Assembly (NCBI GenBank): GCA_038277395.1
Contig: CM076197.1
Span: 106,108,442-106,172,441 of the forward strand
Source: Dryocosmus kuriphilus
Lineage: Eukaryota > Arthropoda > Insecta > Hymenoptera > Cynipidae
DNA length: 64,000 bases
Direction: 5' to 3'
Shown here: positions 1-11,961 of the stretch, one piece after another
Layout: every line of letters starts with the position of its first letter
Numbering within the stretch: position 1 is the stretch's first letter
Notes under the pieces: model-generated
What the model was told of the DNA's origin: nothing
The model's database searches: none
The model's input: only the letters and a program-made list of their open reading frames with translations
Translations under genes and position numbers: made by a program

Positions 1-244
1 ATATCTACATCACTGTTACACACAAGCAAACAAGTTAAGAAAATTGATAAAGGCAGTAAAAATTATATGACCTAACAATTCCAAGCGATAATGTACGTAA
101 GGTACGTATAATTTCGAAAAGAATGATTTCTTGGACCCTTGCCTGTATGTTTTTCTGCCAATGCGATAAAAAACAGACAAATGACGGATATTCAAAAAGG
201 TAAAAGTGTAAGCAAAACACATTACGAGTCAACGAAGTACTCAC
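1..244 (-). other. Start of intron 1 of the V-ATPase subunit C gene
   Basis: This AT-rich stretch follows the GTGAGT donor of the first coding exon. I see no further coding exon of the family in it, and the small open frames crossing it show no conserved motif. Confidence 0.7.
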
Positions 245-530
245 TGTTATTAGCCATTAAATTCTCGTGCAATTTGTCCCTCTGGTCCTCCAAGACCTCA
301 CCCAAGTAGGTTGCCACCTTACGCGTCACCTGCTCGACAAATGCATCCAGCTTACCAAGATCGTCCGACAAACCTACCAGTTGATCCAGGGTCCCAACTT
401 TTAAATCAGGAATGTGAAACTTGTAATTATCAGACAACGAGTTCTGTTTCGACGTTAAATTGTTCATCGTCTCCCATGTTTGTTGACAGGTCTTGTCACC
501 TGGTGCTGATATTAACCAATATTCTGTCAT
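245..530 (-). CDS. Vha44: V-type proton ATPase subunit C, first coding exon (gene continues off the left edge)
   Basis: Subunit C belongs to the V1 sector of the vacuolar proton pump, linking the peripheral stalk to the V0 ring and controlling reversible assembly on acidic organelles. The exon starts at an ATG (528-530) with an A-rich context and begins [20 protein letters not shown], the recognisable start of this family. It runs 95 codons plus one base to a consensus donor, GTGAGT, reading down from 244. Reading past the donor gives only a short non-homologous tail, so the splice is preferred over the open frame. A possible acceptor upstream of the start (TTATTCCAG, about 572-580) would put the 5' UTR in another exon. 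Only the N-terminal part of the protein is present; the rest should lie left of the window. Family assignment is strong; the insect symbol is the Drosophila one. Confidence 0.93.
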
Positions 531-993
531 TTTGCTCGGAGTGAGTCAAATACGTGTACCTGCCAAGTCTGGAATAAAAATGAAAACGGTTACTTATAAA
601 CCACTTTTGACATGTCAAGAATTATAATATACACATATAACTTACTCGCACTGCATGAAATTGACATTTTATTTTTTGAAATTGATGTAATATAGATTGT
701 AAATAAAACAATTAATTATTTATTTCACCATTTCAAATATAGGATTTAAAAAAAGGAACTCGTACAAATGCCACGATTAAAAATTTATTATGGTCTACAG
801 AGCAACCGAAAGCAACTATTGATAAAGCAGTTATTGATTAATAAATTAGATTTGTCGCATGTAAAAATGATTGCTGAAGACAGGTATAAAAATGAAAAAG
901 GAAGAAAGCCAGATGTATGTAAGGGGTGTGGCAGTTGAAGACCGAAATTCATTCCAAATTGTGATACGATTGCATAAGCAGGCGCGCTTCATC

Positions 994-1001
994 CACGTGA
1001 C
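994..1001. promoter_or_regulatory. E-box CACGTGAC upstream of the V-ATPase gene
   Basis: CACGTGAC followed by AGACAT. It resembles the CLEAR/M-box site bound by TFEB/MITF factors, which are known to regulate V-ATPase genes in vertebrates and flies. It lies about 460 bp upstream of the subunit C start codon. The motif is seen; its function is inferred. Confidence 0.35.
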
Positions 1002-1662
1002 AGACATGGCTGGTGCCTGGTGAGTACGGTACCTACTGGCAATGCAATTGCCTGTGATTGTGTAGACTAGGCCTTGTGCCAGGGAATACCCGGTGCAGTT
1101 AAGCAATTTTACAAATGCAAATACAACATTTCAGCTACATAAAATGTTTTTCAATTTACTCAATACTCCAATATCCAGAACAAATTCAGAATAAGCTGTT
1201 AATTGATTATCCAAGAAAATAACTAAGTAACCAAGCGAATTTCAATTAGTCTCTCAATGGCGTCCAAGCCTTCGCAAAATCAATAATCGCAGTGGCCAGT
1301 GACTAATCTTGACGCGCACGACTCTTTTGCGATTGAAAAAAGATTGCACCCACTAGCTCAAATGTTTGTTAATATTCACTTTTTTTATGAAATAAAATAA
1401 TCCTGTTAAGTTTTTTTCTTTTAGCATAATCTGCTGACGGAAATCACTTTTCTGCCTCCCATGAAACACAAATTCCCATTGGAATTCTTCAACCATTGAT
1501 ATTCCTGTTTTATTCTTTTAGGTTTAGCTTTGTAAAAAATATAATACATACCTGCTCAAGATATCGAAATCAGCAGTGCCCGATGAATTCGGGATGATTT
1601 TAAATCTCTCACAAAATTCGGAGGAATTTACTTGACTACTCCTTCGTAGCTGAATCCATCTC

Positions 1663-1671
1663 TCACGTGAC
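1663..1671. promoter_or_regulatory. CLEAR-like E-box TCACGTGAC upstream of the V-ATPase gene
   Basis: TCACGTGAC matches nine of the ten positions of the CLEAR element GTCACGTGAC. It shares the downstream AGACAT and a nearby GCTGGTGC with the E-box at 994, so the pair may be duplicated sites. It is about 1.1 kb upstream of the V-ATPase subunit C start. Confidence 0.4.
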
Positions 1672-2226
1672 AGACATTTACCCGCTGGTGCTCGCGACTC
1701 GCCCAACTAAACAAATCGAAGCCGAACAACAGCTGACTGATCTGATCTGCTGACTGCGTTACCAACTTAACGGTAATATGCAGCAATACGGGCATTAAGG
1801 CATTAGGATTTTTGCTGATAACCCTCGTTTTCTGAAACAATTTTTTACTTTCAGTTAACAAAATGCACTCACAGTTGTCTTTCTAACTGACAATAACTTC
1901 AAAAACTTTGACTTTCTATAATCCTAAAGATAATCCACATTATGCTTCTGAGTTAGTTTTTCACGTAGTACTGTTGTTCAACCTGATTCAACTTCTTTGT
2001 TAGTTATAAGTGTTATAACTTATAAGGTTATAACTTCGTTTTTCAGGTCATCGCTTGGTGTCCACCGTTACCACTCATTTCCACTTCAGAAAGAATTAAA
2101 CAGTGCAAGACGTCATATAAACTGCGATTTTGAAAAAGATTTATTGTTTATTAATATAAATAGCTTATTTGGACAACGAAATACCACGTTCGATTCCGAA
2201 AATATTAATCATAATATTTCTTACCC

Positions 2227-3509
2227 TTAAGGCTGTTGGCCGAGGTGTCGAAAAATAGGTTAGAAATGTGATGTCGCCTTAATTCCTATTCAATTCCATC
2301 TGTTTTCGTATATACAACTTATGTATTTTAAAGAGACACTTTGCAAAAAAATTTCCTCAACCCGGAAGGGGTTCACGGTTGTATGAGGTGCGCTTAGTAT
2401 ACAGTTTTCCGAAAAAAGTAAAAATATCTGTGCTAAAATACGATAATGGAAAAGTGTTGAAATGAGGGGAAGTAGAGAAAGAGTTCCAATGGCTAGAAGG
2501 AGAAAGCAGTACCAGAGGAATACTTACAATCTGTAAATGATTATGTTAGGGACTGCAGAGACACTGCAACTGCAGTCGCGGCAAGGAAGCACTTTTTTCT
2601 TTTCCGCGAATTTCCCATTGTGCGAAATACAACCATATTCCATGTAAAAAACATTTAAAGTACAAAAGCAATTGTATGCAACAAGTGGAGTTATGACAGA
2701 ATTTGATAGGTAACAGCGCTCGTCGCGCCAACCACAGCTTCCAAAATGCTGTTGGTAATGTCGCACGCGACGGCGGGAGTTTCAAATTTGAAATACCATA
2801 GTATGGTGTAAATGTCAATGTAATACTTTTGTCTTGTGCAGAAATATAATTTTAAAATGTTACTTTGAAGTATTGTTCAATATTAAATTATATTTCTGCA
2901 CAAGACAAAAGTATTACATTGACATTTACACCATACTATCGTATTTCAAATTTGAAACTCCCGCCGTCGCGTGCGATATTACCAACAGCATTTTGGCAGC
3001 TATGGTTAGCGCGACGAGCGCTGTTACCTATCAAATTCTGTCATAACCCCACTTGTTGCATACAATTGCTTTTGTACTTTAAATGTTTTTTACATGGAAT
3101 ATGGTTGTATTTCGCACAATGGGAAATTCGCTGAAAAGAAAAGAAGTACTGCCTTGCCGCGAATGCAGTTGCCGTGTCTCTTCAGTCCTTAACAGAATCA
3201 TTTACAGTTGTAAGTACTAGTCTGGTATTGCTTTCTCCTTCCAACCATTGGAACTCTTTCTCTACTTCCCCTCATTTCAACACTTTTCCATTATCGTATT
3301 TTAGCACAGATATTTTTACATTTTTCGGGAAACTGTATACTAAGCGCACCTCATACAACCGTGAACCTCTTCCGGTTGAGGAAATTTTTTTGCAAAGTGT
3401 CTCTTTAAAATACATAAGTCGTATATACGAAAACAGATGGAATTTAATGGGAATTAAGGCGACATCACATTTCTAACCTATTTTTCGACACCTCGGCCAA
3501 CAGCCTTAA
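2227..3509. mobile_element. TTAA-flanked foldback element with about 625-bp arms
   Basis: The left arm starts TTAAGGCTGTTGGCCGAGG and the right arm ends with its complement, CCTCGGCCAACAGCCTTAA. The arms pair almost throughout, down to a loop of about 30 bp near 2855-2884. TTAA on both sides is the target duplication expected of piggyBac- or Kolobok-type transposition. No transposase is present; ORFs inside are the two arms read on either strand. A shortened copy lies at 38286-38769. Transcription through it would give a long hairpin. Confidence 0.85.
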
Positions 3510-3955
3510 ATGTGGCAGGAGCTTAAAAGTCCTAAGCCATGTTTGAAATCAGCCCACTTCTTGGAAGTAGTGATGGGCACTTATCGCTGCGGTCATGTCT
3601 AGTCACGAACTTACGGGCAGACCAAGCATGACCAATCATGACCGGACAATCGTGGACAAATTCTGTCATTATTTAATTTCTTGCGTGCGGAGCATTTTTA
3701 AACAAATCAAATCGACTTCAGGTATAATGAGGTTGGACACTCAAAGCTCGGCGCAGTTGTAGCCACTCCTTTTGGCGCTGTAGGAACCATATTGTATTAA
3801 GAAGTCACAACGAGTTTTCACTCTATTCTTCGACTCATGGTTCATGGCTATAGCTTACTTGCCGTACGAGAGTCGGCACCTCTTCCGTCCTTCTCTACGA
3901 TTCGCTCTCTCTACGGCGGCCATACTGTAAACAGTGCTCTCACTGAGCGAGTGCT
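3510..3955. other. Intergenic stretch, no gene seen
   Basis: Mixed-composition DNA between two MITEs. The last 30 bases (GAGCGAGTGCTTTA) are mirrored by TAAAGCACTCGCTC just right of the next element, so that MITE landed inside an older small inverted repeat. Confidence 0.5.
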
Positions 3956-3958
3956 TTA

Positions 3959-4503
3959 GGGGCTGTTTTCATGTAGCGAATATTCGCTGCGATTAGACGT
4001 CACGTGGTACTTTTGCGATTGAATGCTAATACGATGCCTAATCGCGAATAGAAAATTGCGAGTAAGTGCGAGGGTGCGTTTTCATGCAGCGATATACTCG
4101 CTGTGAGTAGACGTCACGTGGTACTTTTGCGAGTGGTAGCGAATACGACGACTCTGGCGATGAGAAAGAGAGATAGATAGATGCAAATACGCACACAAAA
4201 GTAAATAGGTTCGATTTCTGGTGAAAATAAACGAAATAAACGAACCTTGAGATATAAAATTACATTATGTAAAATAATTCTCCTCACTTACTTGTTGTTC
4301 CTCATTGATTGATTCATACGACTCATCCATTATTAATAAATAATAATATTATTTATTTATTTTCCTTAATGCTAGATAGCTGGATTTCACGAATATTCGC
4401 AAAAAGCTAAAATAATCCAGCGATGAACGAACATTCGCGTTTATTCGCAAAAGTACCACGTGACGTCTATTCGCAGCGAATATTCGCTGCATGAAGTCGC
4501 ACC
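3959..4503. mobile_element. PIF/Harbinger-type MITE with TTA target duplication and a duplicated left end
   Basis: The left end starts GGGGCTGTTTTCATGTAGCG and the right end is the complement of GGTGCGACTTCATGCAGCG. TTA lies at 3956-3958 and 4504-4506. Each terminal repeat carries the palindrome GCGAATATTCGC and the block GACGTCACGTGGTAC. A second left-end-like copy sits inside at about 4072-4132, so three related ends are present. TTA duplication and GGGGC-type ends fit PIF/Harbinger; there is no coding capacity. Confidence 0.75.
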
Positions 4504-4798
4504 TTAAAACAGTCTGTAAAGCACTCGCTCTCAGTTGCTGACTGGCCGACCTCGTATCGCCAATTTCATGTACATGATCTGAGTACGCGCAATGTTCTCA
4601 TGACAATAAATACTTCTTACTGTTTAAACTGGTCTACTTCATCTATGTATTGAACGACCTATATAGGAGTCGGAAGCAGAAATCTATGGAGTCAGATTAC
4701 GGATATTAAACTTATTACTACCGACGGCTTATAGCACTGCAAGACGCACGTTGTACAATGTGTTGGCCGCAGCCGAGTGACGGCGCTGATTGTTCTCC
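4504..4798. other. Intergenic stretch, no gene seen
   Basis: Unremarkable DNA between two inverted-repeat elements, apart from the short mirror repeat flanking the Harbinger MITE. Confidence 0.5.
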
Positions 4799-5729
4799 AG
4801 GCCTAAATTCAATAAATGCATGGGAAAAAACGTAAAAATCTAATTTTCTTGAAATAAAAACTGTCTCATCAAAATGTATCTTGCAAGATATTAATTTGGA
4901 AAGTTTGCAACATTATTAACAGCAATATTTACCGACAATAAATGAGAAATGATTGACTCTTGGACGAAAATTCGCTTCCGATATCTGATATACTTTTTCC
5001 CCCATGCATTTTAATGAATCTGGGCCTGAATACAATCACCGCCGCCGCTCAGCTATAATCAACTCTCATGACAGATTTTTCCGAATAGGCGGACCAGGCT
5101 GCTGCTATCAGCTGATATATGTTATTAATATTGATTGTCATTAATGAATTTTAATGTTATGTTAATATTATAATATTATCAATGATGAACAATCAAAAAT
5201 TAAAATTTAACAACATTTTTTTACAAATATTTTCTTTGAGTTACAAAAAAAAAAACGATAATTAAATATAAAATTATATGTATAGCGATTATAGAACTAC
5301 AGAATTTCCACAATAGTTCATTTTTTTTAGTCTATAAATAATTTCATATTTAATTAGCCTAATTTTTCTTCGTAAATCAAAGAAATATTTTATTAAATTT
5401 TTGGTTAATTTTAATTTTTTATTCATAATTATTATAATGTTATAATAATAACATAATATTTGAATTTAATAACGACAATGGATATTAATATCAACATTTA
5501 AATGGAGATAAAAAATCTATGATTTGAACTTCCCGCCATACATCGGAAGCGAATTTTCGTCCAAAAGTCAAGCATTACTCCTTGGCGGTCAGTAAATGTT
5601 GCTTTTAAAAGTATTAAAAACTTTATAGGTTAATGTCCTATAAAAATTTGTTTGATGAGATAGTTCTTATTCTATGAAAACTGAATTTTTACGTTTTCTA
5701 CCATGCATTTTAAAGAATATGGGCCTGAT
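4799..5729. mobile_element. Inverted-repeat element with CAGGCC...GGGCCTG ends
   Basis: The left end reads CAGGCCTAAATTCAATAAAT; the right end is the complementary pattern ending ATATGGGCCTG. A third copy of the end occurs internally at about 5003-5030. An internal pair of arms matches around CGGAAGCGAATTTTCGTCCA (about 4965 and 5542). CAG...CTG termini suggest a hAT-type MITE, but the flanking 8-mers do not match. The middle is very AT-rich and non-coding. Confidence 0.55.
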
Positions 5730-8174
5730 GTAACGACCCCGCTCTGGGGCCGCCTGGGTTAAGTTCTTTTAACACACTTTGTTTTACGGGGGCCGTTTAA
5801 AATATTTTAAGTCCGCGGTCGACTTATAAAGATAAGTTTCAGGAAATATTAGGAAAAATAATAGATAGAAAAATGCTGTTTAGTGAGTTTTAATGACGAG
5901 CTGGAGAGAGAGACGAACTTCTCGAGTTGTAGACAAGCGAAAATCTGCCGTTTTTTTGAGTGAACAGAGAGGGATCTTCGAGCCTCTTTTGCAAGTCTCC
6001 ACTTAGTAATATTTGTTGTTTTTCTTACCTTGATTGGCTAAAGTTTCCCCAAAAACTATGAGGGCGGCCCCCAAACAACCAATCGTGGGTGCCGGGCCCA
6101 CGTGCGTTCTCATAGCCGGCCAAAAGCGCGTTCAACCACCCATAGATATCAAGTTACATGAGCTGCGCACCCCTCGACTAAGGGTCCGTCTCTGGTCCTC
6201 ACATAAATTTCTATTTTACGAGACCGTTCTGGAAATTCGGTTACATGCTCTGTTTAGAAAATCCTTAAGTACTTTGGAAATCGGAGGATCCGCTCTCGGA
6301 ATTTGTTTCCTTTATTTAATCAATAAAAACATAAAATTGCATTTTTATTACTCTCCAGAACGATTCTCACGGTCTACCCTAACTATATTCTTAGAAGTTT
6401 TCTTATTATTTATGCACTATATTAGTTTTTGAGAGGCATTTCCTCGAGGTTTCCTTACAACCTGTCATTCTGAAATGTAAAATCTTAAACCTAGTTATAT
6501 TTATGGACACGAGGTTGGTCTGGCTATTTAATTTGGATGTCAAGTAAACTCATAAATTTATTGAAGTAGGAGCCTTTATAGTTTCCCTTTTAAAATCTCA
6601 ATTACCGTGAAATTGATAAATGAAAAGATCTTAACCAGACATTGTCGTATCCATAATTAAGATTAAGAGATTTCCATTACTTTTATACTTTAATAACTAA
6701 AGTCTCTCTGAACATAGAAATGAGATTTATTCTGCCCTTTTTGAACGTGTTAGTTCATTCGCGCACCGGGAATAAGATGATCTCGCAGGTGCGATCATCA
6801 CACTGATGTGATGACCCAAGTCCTGGCGGGCGGGAAGTTTGAATATTGGGAATCAACCCAACGACGTCCTCCTGTCGGCGACGAAAAGGCTTGAGTTCAC
6901 TGTGAAGAACGAAAGTTCGCCTCGCGCCGCGCTGTGGATTTAATGCTGATTCAACAAATTTAGATTAAGATTCGCCGTAAAGAAAACACAAAATTTTTGG
7001 AACGAGTTAAATTGGACTTTTATTCAATTCGAGTACAAAAGTAAGCCTTGGTTCGAGTGTCTCAAAAAGGCTCGAGATGGACTGGCTAAGATCGGCCACG
7101 CAGGACCGGCTGAGGGTGCTCGCCCCCTCCACTCTGGGGTTGGGCTTTCTCGTAGTTTTCTGTCCCTCGTCCAACTTTTTTGAAGACATTCTTACATTTT
7201 TACTTTACTAATGCTTCTACCCTGGTTCTATCTCCTAAATGTTTATTAAGTTCCTAAAATTATCTGTAAAATATAAAGTCGTGCCCAAAATCATGCTCGG
7301 AAATAGCTATCTATACTCCTCCTATGGATTTCTATTAGTTTTAATGTATTATTAATTATTAATTTGAATTATGAACGTCAATTCTATTAATTATAATATC
7401 AATTGGCGAGTTCGGCAATTTCTACTTGTTAATACATTTAGATAAATGATCCCGATGTTCTGTGTGCCTTGCATAGTTCCTATCTAGGTACTGCCCCTAA
7501 CATCAATTAGTCGAACATCAAGAAATATCTTTTAATTATATCTATTTGTTTCTTTATTTATCTACCTATCTATCTATATATCTACTATGGCACCTATGGT
7601 TGTCTAATTATTCACCCATCTACATCCCTCTTTGATCATCTAAATACATCTCCTTTCATATATCTTTCTAACTATCATATGCGCACATACATGTTGTTCA
7701 ATCGTCCATGTGTTGTCCTTCACGTTTTCGTCCCCATGGTTCGCCTCATGCAACCCACCCGCCAGGGCCCCAGAGTCCTTAGAAATTTACCATGCCCTCT
7801 TTCGCTCGTAATTCCGACATTTTTCCCACTTAAAACTCGGCCTCTATCCCCTCGCTTTCGAAACTGTCCCTACGACTTATTTTATTGCTTACACATGTTC
7901 CAAGGTCTTGTCTTCCTTCGAACTCATATTCCATTTCCAAATTCTCCTAAAAAGGAAAAACAACCGCCGAATGCTTCGGCTATCATGCCCGTATTGCCGC
8001 TTGCCGGTGTCACCCCACCCATAAGTTTTATGGATGGCTACACCCACAAATTGTAACATGACTTCTTCCAGATTTCCGGTCTTTTCGAGAACTGAATTTT
8101 ACGATCGTGAGAATCTTTGCTAGAAGGAATCTTTCTCTAGAGAAAAAAAACAAGAAGGGAATTCAAGTCTAAAG
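5730..8174. other. Non-coding stretch with possible LTR-like start and TATC-rich tract
   Basis: The segment from 5731 begins TGTAACGACCCCG, like the 5' end of some retroviral-type LTRs, but I find no matching second copy, primer-binding site or gag/pol. A 132-codon frame at 6034-6432 and a 125-codon frame at 7679-8056 have no recognisable domain. A degenerate TATC/CTAT tract lies at about 7540-7680. The part nearest 8174 may be the decayed endonuclease region of the LINE that follows. Confidence 0.35.
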
Positions 8175-8538
8175 TTGGAATCGAATCCTGCATTAATCAG
8201 AAATCGGAATTTGTTGATCAGAAATTCAAATTCTCCCGCACTATACGGGCAGCGATCACTTTCCAATAAAGGTAGAGGTGGGAATTCAGTACACATACTA
8301 TCGATTTTTCTCCCACAAATACAACTTGAAGAGGGTGAATTGGAAGACCTTCAAAATTTTCTCTTTCTTCCACTCATAAAGAGAACGAACTTCCCCAGTT
8401 CAACACCCTTAGCGATATCATTAATTCTTATTACAACTTTGTAAAGGACATTGACGATGCCCTACATAAGGCAGATCCAAAGATAGACAGGAAACCATCT
8501 AAACGTCAACATTATCCTAGTTCCCCCCCCCCCCCCCC

Positions 8539-9819
8539 CCTTGGTGGAATGAAGAGTGTGACAAAATAACCCGTATTAGGAAAGCGAAATTTAAACATTA
8601 TCTAGCCTCTCAAAATTATAAGAATTTTATTGACTTCCAAAAATATCAAGCATCAACAACTAAAAGGCTTAAGAAGATAAAAGTCTATAGCTTCAGATCG
8701 TTTTGTGAATCGCTGTCTTTCAACTCTCCAATTTCAAATGTTTGGATTAAGATTAGAGGTTTCCGCCACAGGCTTTTGAACCCCCCTTCTTCCATTTCCA
8801 GCCCAACAAACCTTGAATCTTTAGAGCATATGAACAATTATATAGAAACCTTCTTCTTAACTAAAGCAAATGACTTTTCTAACTTAGATATTCCTGCCAT
8901 ACCGAATTCTCTACTAGAAGACGGTCCCTCCCTTGCTCAAAACACACAAAACGCTGTTTCTTACAATAGAGCATCTTCTTATAATTTAGAAATTTTCGAG
9001 CAACCTTTCACGTTTGAAGAATTGCTCGTAGTTTTGCAAAGTATAAAAATCAAATCCTCTCCTGGACTAGACAAAATTAGCTACGAAGTAATATCCAATC
9101 TACCTAAATTCTCTCTACTTCGCTTACTTCATATTTTAAATCACATAATAATTAATGAAAGTCTATTCCCAGATTCCTGGAAAGACCTTTTAATCTTCCT
9201 CCTCCCTAAAAATTCCAATAACAATAATACGTTTAGACCAATTGCTCTAGCCTCCTGCTTCCTAAAAATCACAGAAAAACTCATATCCAACAGATTAACA
9301 TACTGGTTGGAAACCAACAACATCTTTCCCCAATCACAGTATGGATTTAGGAAAAACCGCTCTTGTGCCGATAGCCTAGCGATAGTGTCCAGTGAGCTAT
9401 TCTTGTCACAATCTAAAAATCAATTTACAGCTTGTCTATTTTTGGACGCTCAAGCGGCCTATGACAATGTCATCCCCAATATCTTAATCAATGATCTTTT
9501 AGAACTCCAGCTACCTAATAAAATCTGTAAATTCATATACAACCTCACGAATAAACACAACGTTTTTTTCCGAATCAATGGAGAAAATAGGGGTGCATTT
9601 GTAACCAGGAAAGGCCTTCCCCAGGGTTGTATCCTTAGTCCAGTAATGTATACAATCTATACTCGTAAACTGCATTCGGTACTCTATCCCGGCTGCGGCA
9701 TCTTAGAATTTGCTGACGATATACTCCTTTATTTCACTTCATATGAAATTAATGAATGTATCACAGTCATCCAACAAAGCTTGATCAACATAAACAACTT
9801 TCTGAAGCAAGAGGCCTAA
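8539..9819 (+). pseudogene. LINE reverse transcriptase, N-terminal and catalytic part
   Basis: Open from the end of a poly-C run, starting PWWNEECDK, the linker typical between endonuclease and reverse transcriptase. The core carries FRPIALASCFLKITEKLI, QYGFRKNRSCADSL, GLPQGCILSP and the catalytic LEFADDILLYF near 9706-9738. It ends at a stop in what should be the thumb region because of a one-base shift near 9803; the protein resumes in another frame. The sequence before the C-run is in a different frame, so the run itself is also a frameshift. Confidence 0.85.
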
Positions 9820-10868
9820 CGGTTTCTCCATCTAAATCGAAATTGGTCATATTCCCGATTCCCTTACATAAATTACCAGAGAATATCTCTATCTCGGTAG
9901 ACAATAATACCATACACCCCTCAGAATCAGCTACCTTTCTAGGAATTATTTTCCATTGCACTTTATCATGGGAGCTACATTTTTCAAAAATAATCAGTCG
10001 CGGGAATCAGGTTCTCAACATTTTAAAGTGTTTAAGTGGAACATGGTGGGGGTCACACCCACAGACACTCCAAATCCTCTTTCGATCATTAGGAAGGAGC
10101 TCTTTCGAATACGGTTGCCATACCTTCTCTATTTCGAGCAACGACAAATTTTTCAAAAAACTAGACAAACTTCATAACAAATGCCTACGAGTCATCTTAG
10201 GCTACCGTATTTCCACTCCTGTAATCATTATGCAGTCGGAACTAAAAGAACTTCCCATTCGATCTAGATTTCAACTACTTTCAGATAAATTCCTCATCAA
10301 ATCTTTCCTCACTGTAGACCACCCTATCCACTCCAATCTTGAGAAATTACATTTCATAACCAAGAACAACCTAACACTGTATAACTTTGATAAGGATTTC
10401 TTTTTACTGAAATCCTACTACAAACTCAAGGGATACAAGGACAGAGTTATCAACTCAGCCATCCCTTTACATTATCTTGCTCCCTACACTTCCAGATTCT
10501 TTCAACCATTAATTGATCTAAAAACAGGGCTTTCCATACAACTCATTAAATCACCGGACATCTTCTTCAAAAATTATATCTCTGAAAAATTCCCAAATCA
10601 CATCCATTATTACACAGATGGTTCTAAATTCCCCGACACATTCGTCGGAGCCTCCGTGTACTCTCCACAACTCGACCTAGAACTAAAACTAAAAATTTCA
10701 GTACATGCCTCTATTTTCACAGCAGAAGCACTAGCAATTAGCGAGGCAATTCATAATATTTTAGACAACAGTTTTCCCTTCTCTGTTATTTTCTCTGATT
10801 CAAAAAAGCGTCTTAGAAGCTTGCCAAAAATTCAATGCTGCATCTACCACATCCTACCTTATTTATAA
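9804..10868 (+). pseudogene. LINE thumb/connection region and start of RNase H
   Basis: Continuation of the LINE protein in the shifted frame, recognisable from ARGLTVSPSKSKLVIFP onward. It ends with the first RNase H motifs: YYTDGSK (first Asp), FTAEALAI (Glu) and FSDSK (second Asp). The frame then leaves the family at an A6 tract around 10802, where one extra A explains the break. ATG usage is not meaningful here. Confidence 0.8.
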
Positions 10869-11487
10869 AATTCGGAACCTTCTGTCAATCGCAAAATGTA
10901 AAGGACTTGAAACAGTTATGGTATGGATCCCTGGCCATAGAGGCATTCCAGGCAACGAAAATGCTGACAACCTTGCCAAGATTGCCACAATAGATGGTAC
11001 TTTACAAAATAACAAACTCCCACACACGGATGTCTGGTTTGTGGTTCTTTCCCAGCATCTGAACAACGCTTTGGAGGTTTGGGGGAGATCTTCGGAATCC
11101 GGAAAAACTGGCTTATATTACTTCAAGAACTTTTTTAACCCAAACAAGTTTGGCAAACCCTGGTTTCACAAATCAAAGCTAGACAGAAGATCAACTGTCA
11201 CCTTATCTAGACTTCGTTCTAACCACTATAATCTGGCTGCAAGCCTGGCAAGGAAAAACCTTATCGAGAGAGACGACTGCGCTTTTTGCGGCTCTTCTGA
11301 AGGGGACATCAATCATGTTTTATGGGCTTGTCCCAACTACACACAATCTAGGAGGAATTTAGAAACTGCCCTCATGAAAAATAAATGTTTCCCACCATAC
11401 TCAGCTGAACCCTTCCTTGTTTATCCAACGAGTAAAATAACGTCGTATCTTTTGAATTTTTTCAAAACTAACAACTTACTGATTTAA
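10807..11487 (+). pseudogene. LINE RNase H end and C-terminal Cys/His domain
   Basis: The frame resumes after the A6 slip and includes VWIPGHRGIPGNENADNLAK, the last RNase H motif with its His and Asp. About 100 codons later, CAFCGSSEGDINHVLWACPNY gives the C-C-H-C motif found at the C-terminus of I- and R1-type elements. It ends at TAA 11485-11487, followed by a 3' UTR with no further coding. Confidence 0.82.
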
Positions 11488-11961
11488 ACATTCTCTTTGG
11501 CAAATGAATCCTCAAATTTCCCTTTCGCCTCTTTGTCGTGTACTTCATCGCTTTCAATACACTTTTTAAATTTTCGCGCCATAAATTTTCAGGCCACTTC
11601 TCAACGCACAAGAAACCACCTTTCACTAGCATAACCAACTACCTCGGTTGACAAATCTATATTCCCATTGGTTACCCCTCACTCCAGTCAGTACTTCACC
11701 CAACCAACCTGATACAAAGACACATAGCCATCATAGCAATGGCCAAATAGGTCCCGCTTTTATAGCTGAGAGATTAGTCTCTAGACCTACTGACCTAGGC
11801 TAATTGACTGCTCTCCCGCAGTATTAAAGAAGAAGAAGAAGAATTACGTACTACGAGAGTACGAACTACGAAGTCGCAAAGTTTACCCCATGTTAAGCAC
11901 TTGGTGTGTCAGTTCACGCATATATTTTATAATTTACAAAAATTAAAGCTATTTCTGCACA

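Larger units (their letters stand above)
545..2226. other. Upstream region of the V-ATPase gene, no confident gene
   Basis: This is the likely promoter and 5' UTR region of the minus-strand V-ATPase gene. Two overlapping small plus-strand ORFs occur: 768-938 (56 codons) and 892-1023 (43 codons). The second ends beside a good donor, GTGAGT, at 1020, so it could be the end of an exon. I recognise neither. Two E-boxes with shared flanks lie here and are listed separately. No repeat with clear termini is visible. Confidence 0.4.
8175..11844 (+). mobile_element. I-group non-LTR retrotransposon (LINE), broken copy
   Basis: This is a single plus-strand element carrying, in order, the end of a decayed endonuclease region, a reverse transcriptase, an RNase H domain and a C-terminal Cys/His motif, then a short 3' UTR ending in (GAA)n at about 11829-11844. 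RNase H after the reverse transcriptase points to the I/LOA/Nimb/R1-related group rather than L1 or RTE. The frame is broken at least three times: in an 18-C run at 8523-8540, near 9803, and in an A6 run near 10802. The copy is therefore dead. The true 5' end is not clear; sequence left of 8300 is too decayed to read with confidence. Confidence 0.85.

Noticed and set aside
4799..5729. Firm hAT assignment for the CAGGCC...GGGCCTG element
   Set aside because: Termini fit, but neighbouring 8-mers (TTGTTCTC and ATGTAACG) do not match.
6034..6432. 132-codon plus-strand ORF
   Set aside because: No domain, no splice or promoter context, composition like its non-coding surroundings.
7679..8056. 125-codon plus-strand ORF just before the LINE
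   Set aside because: Could be part of a decayed LINE 5' region, but no zinc knuckle or endonuclease motif is readable.
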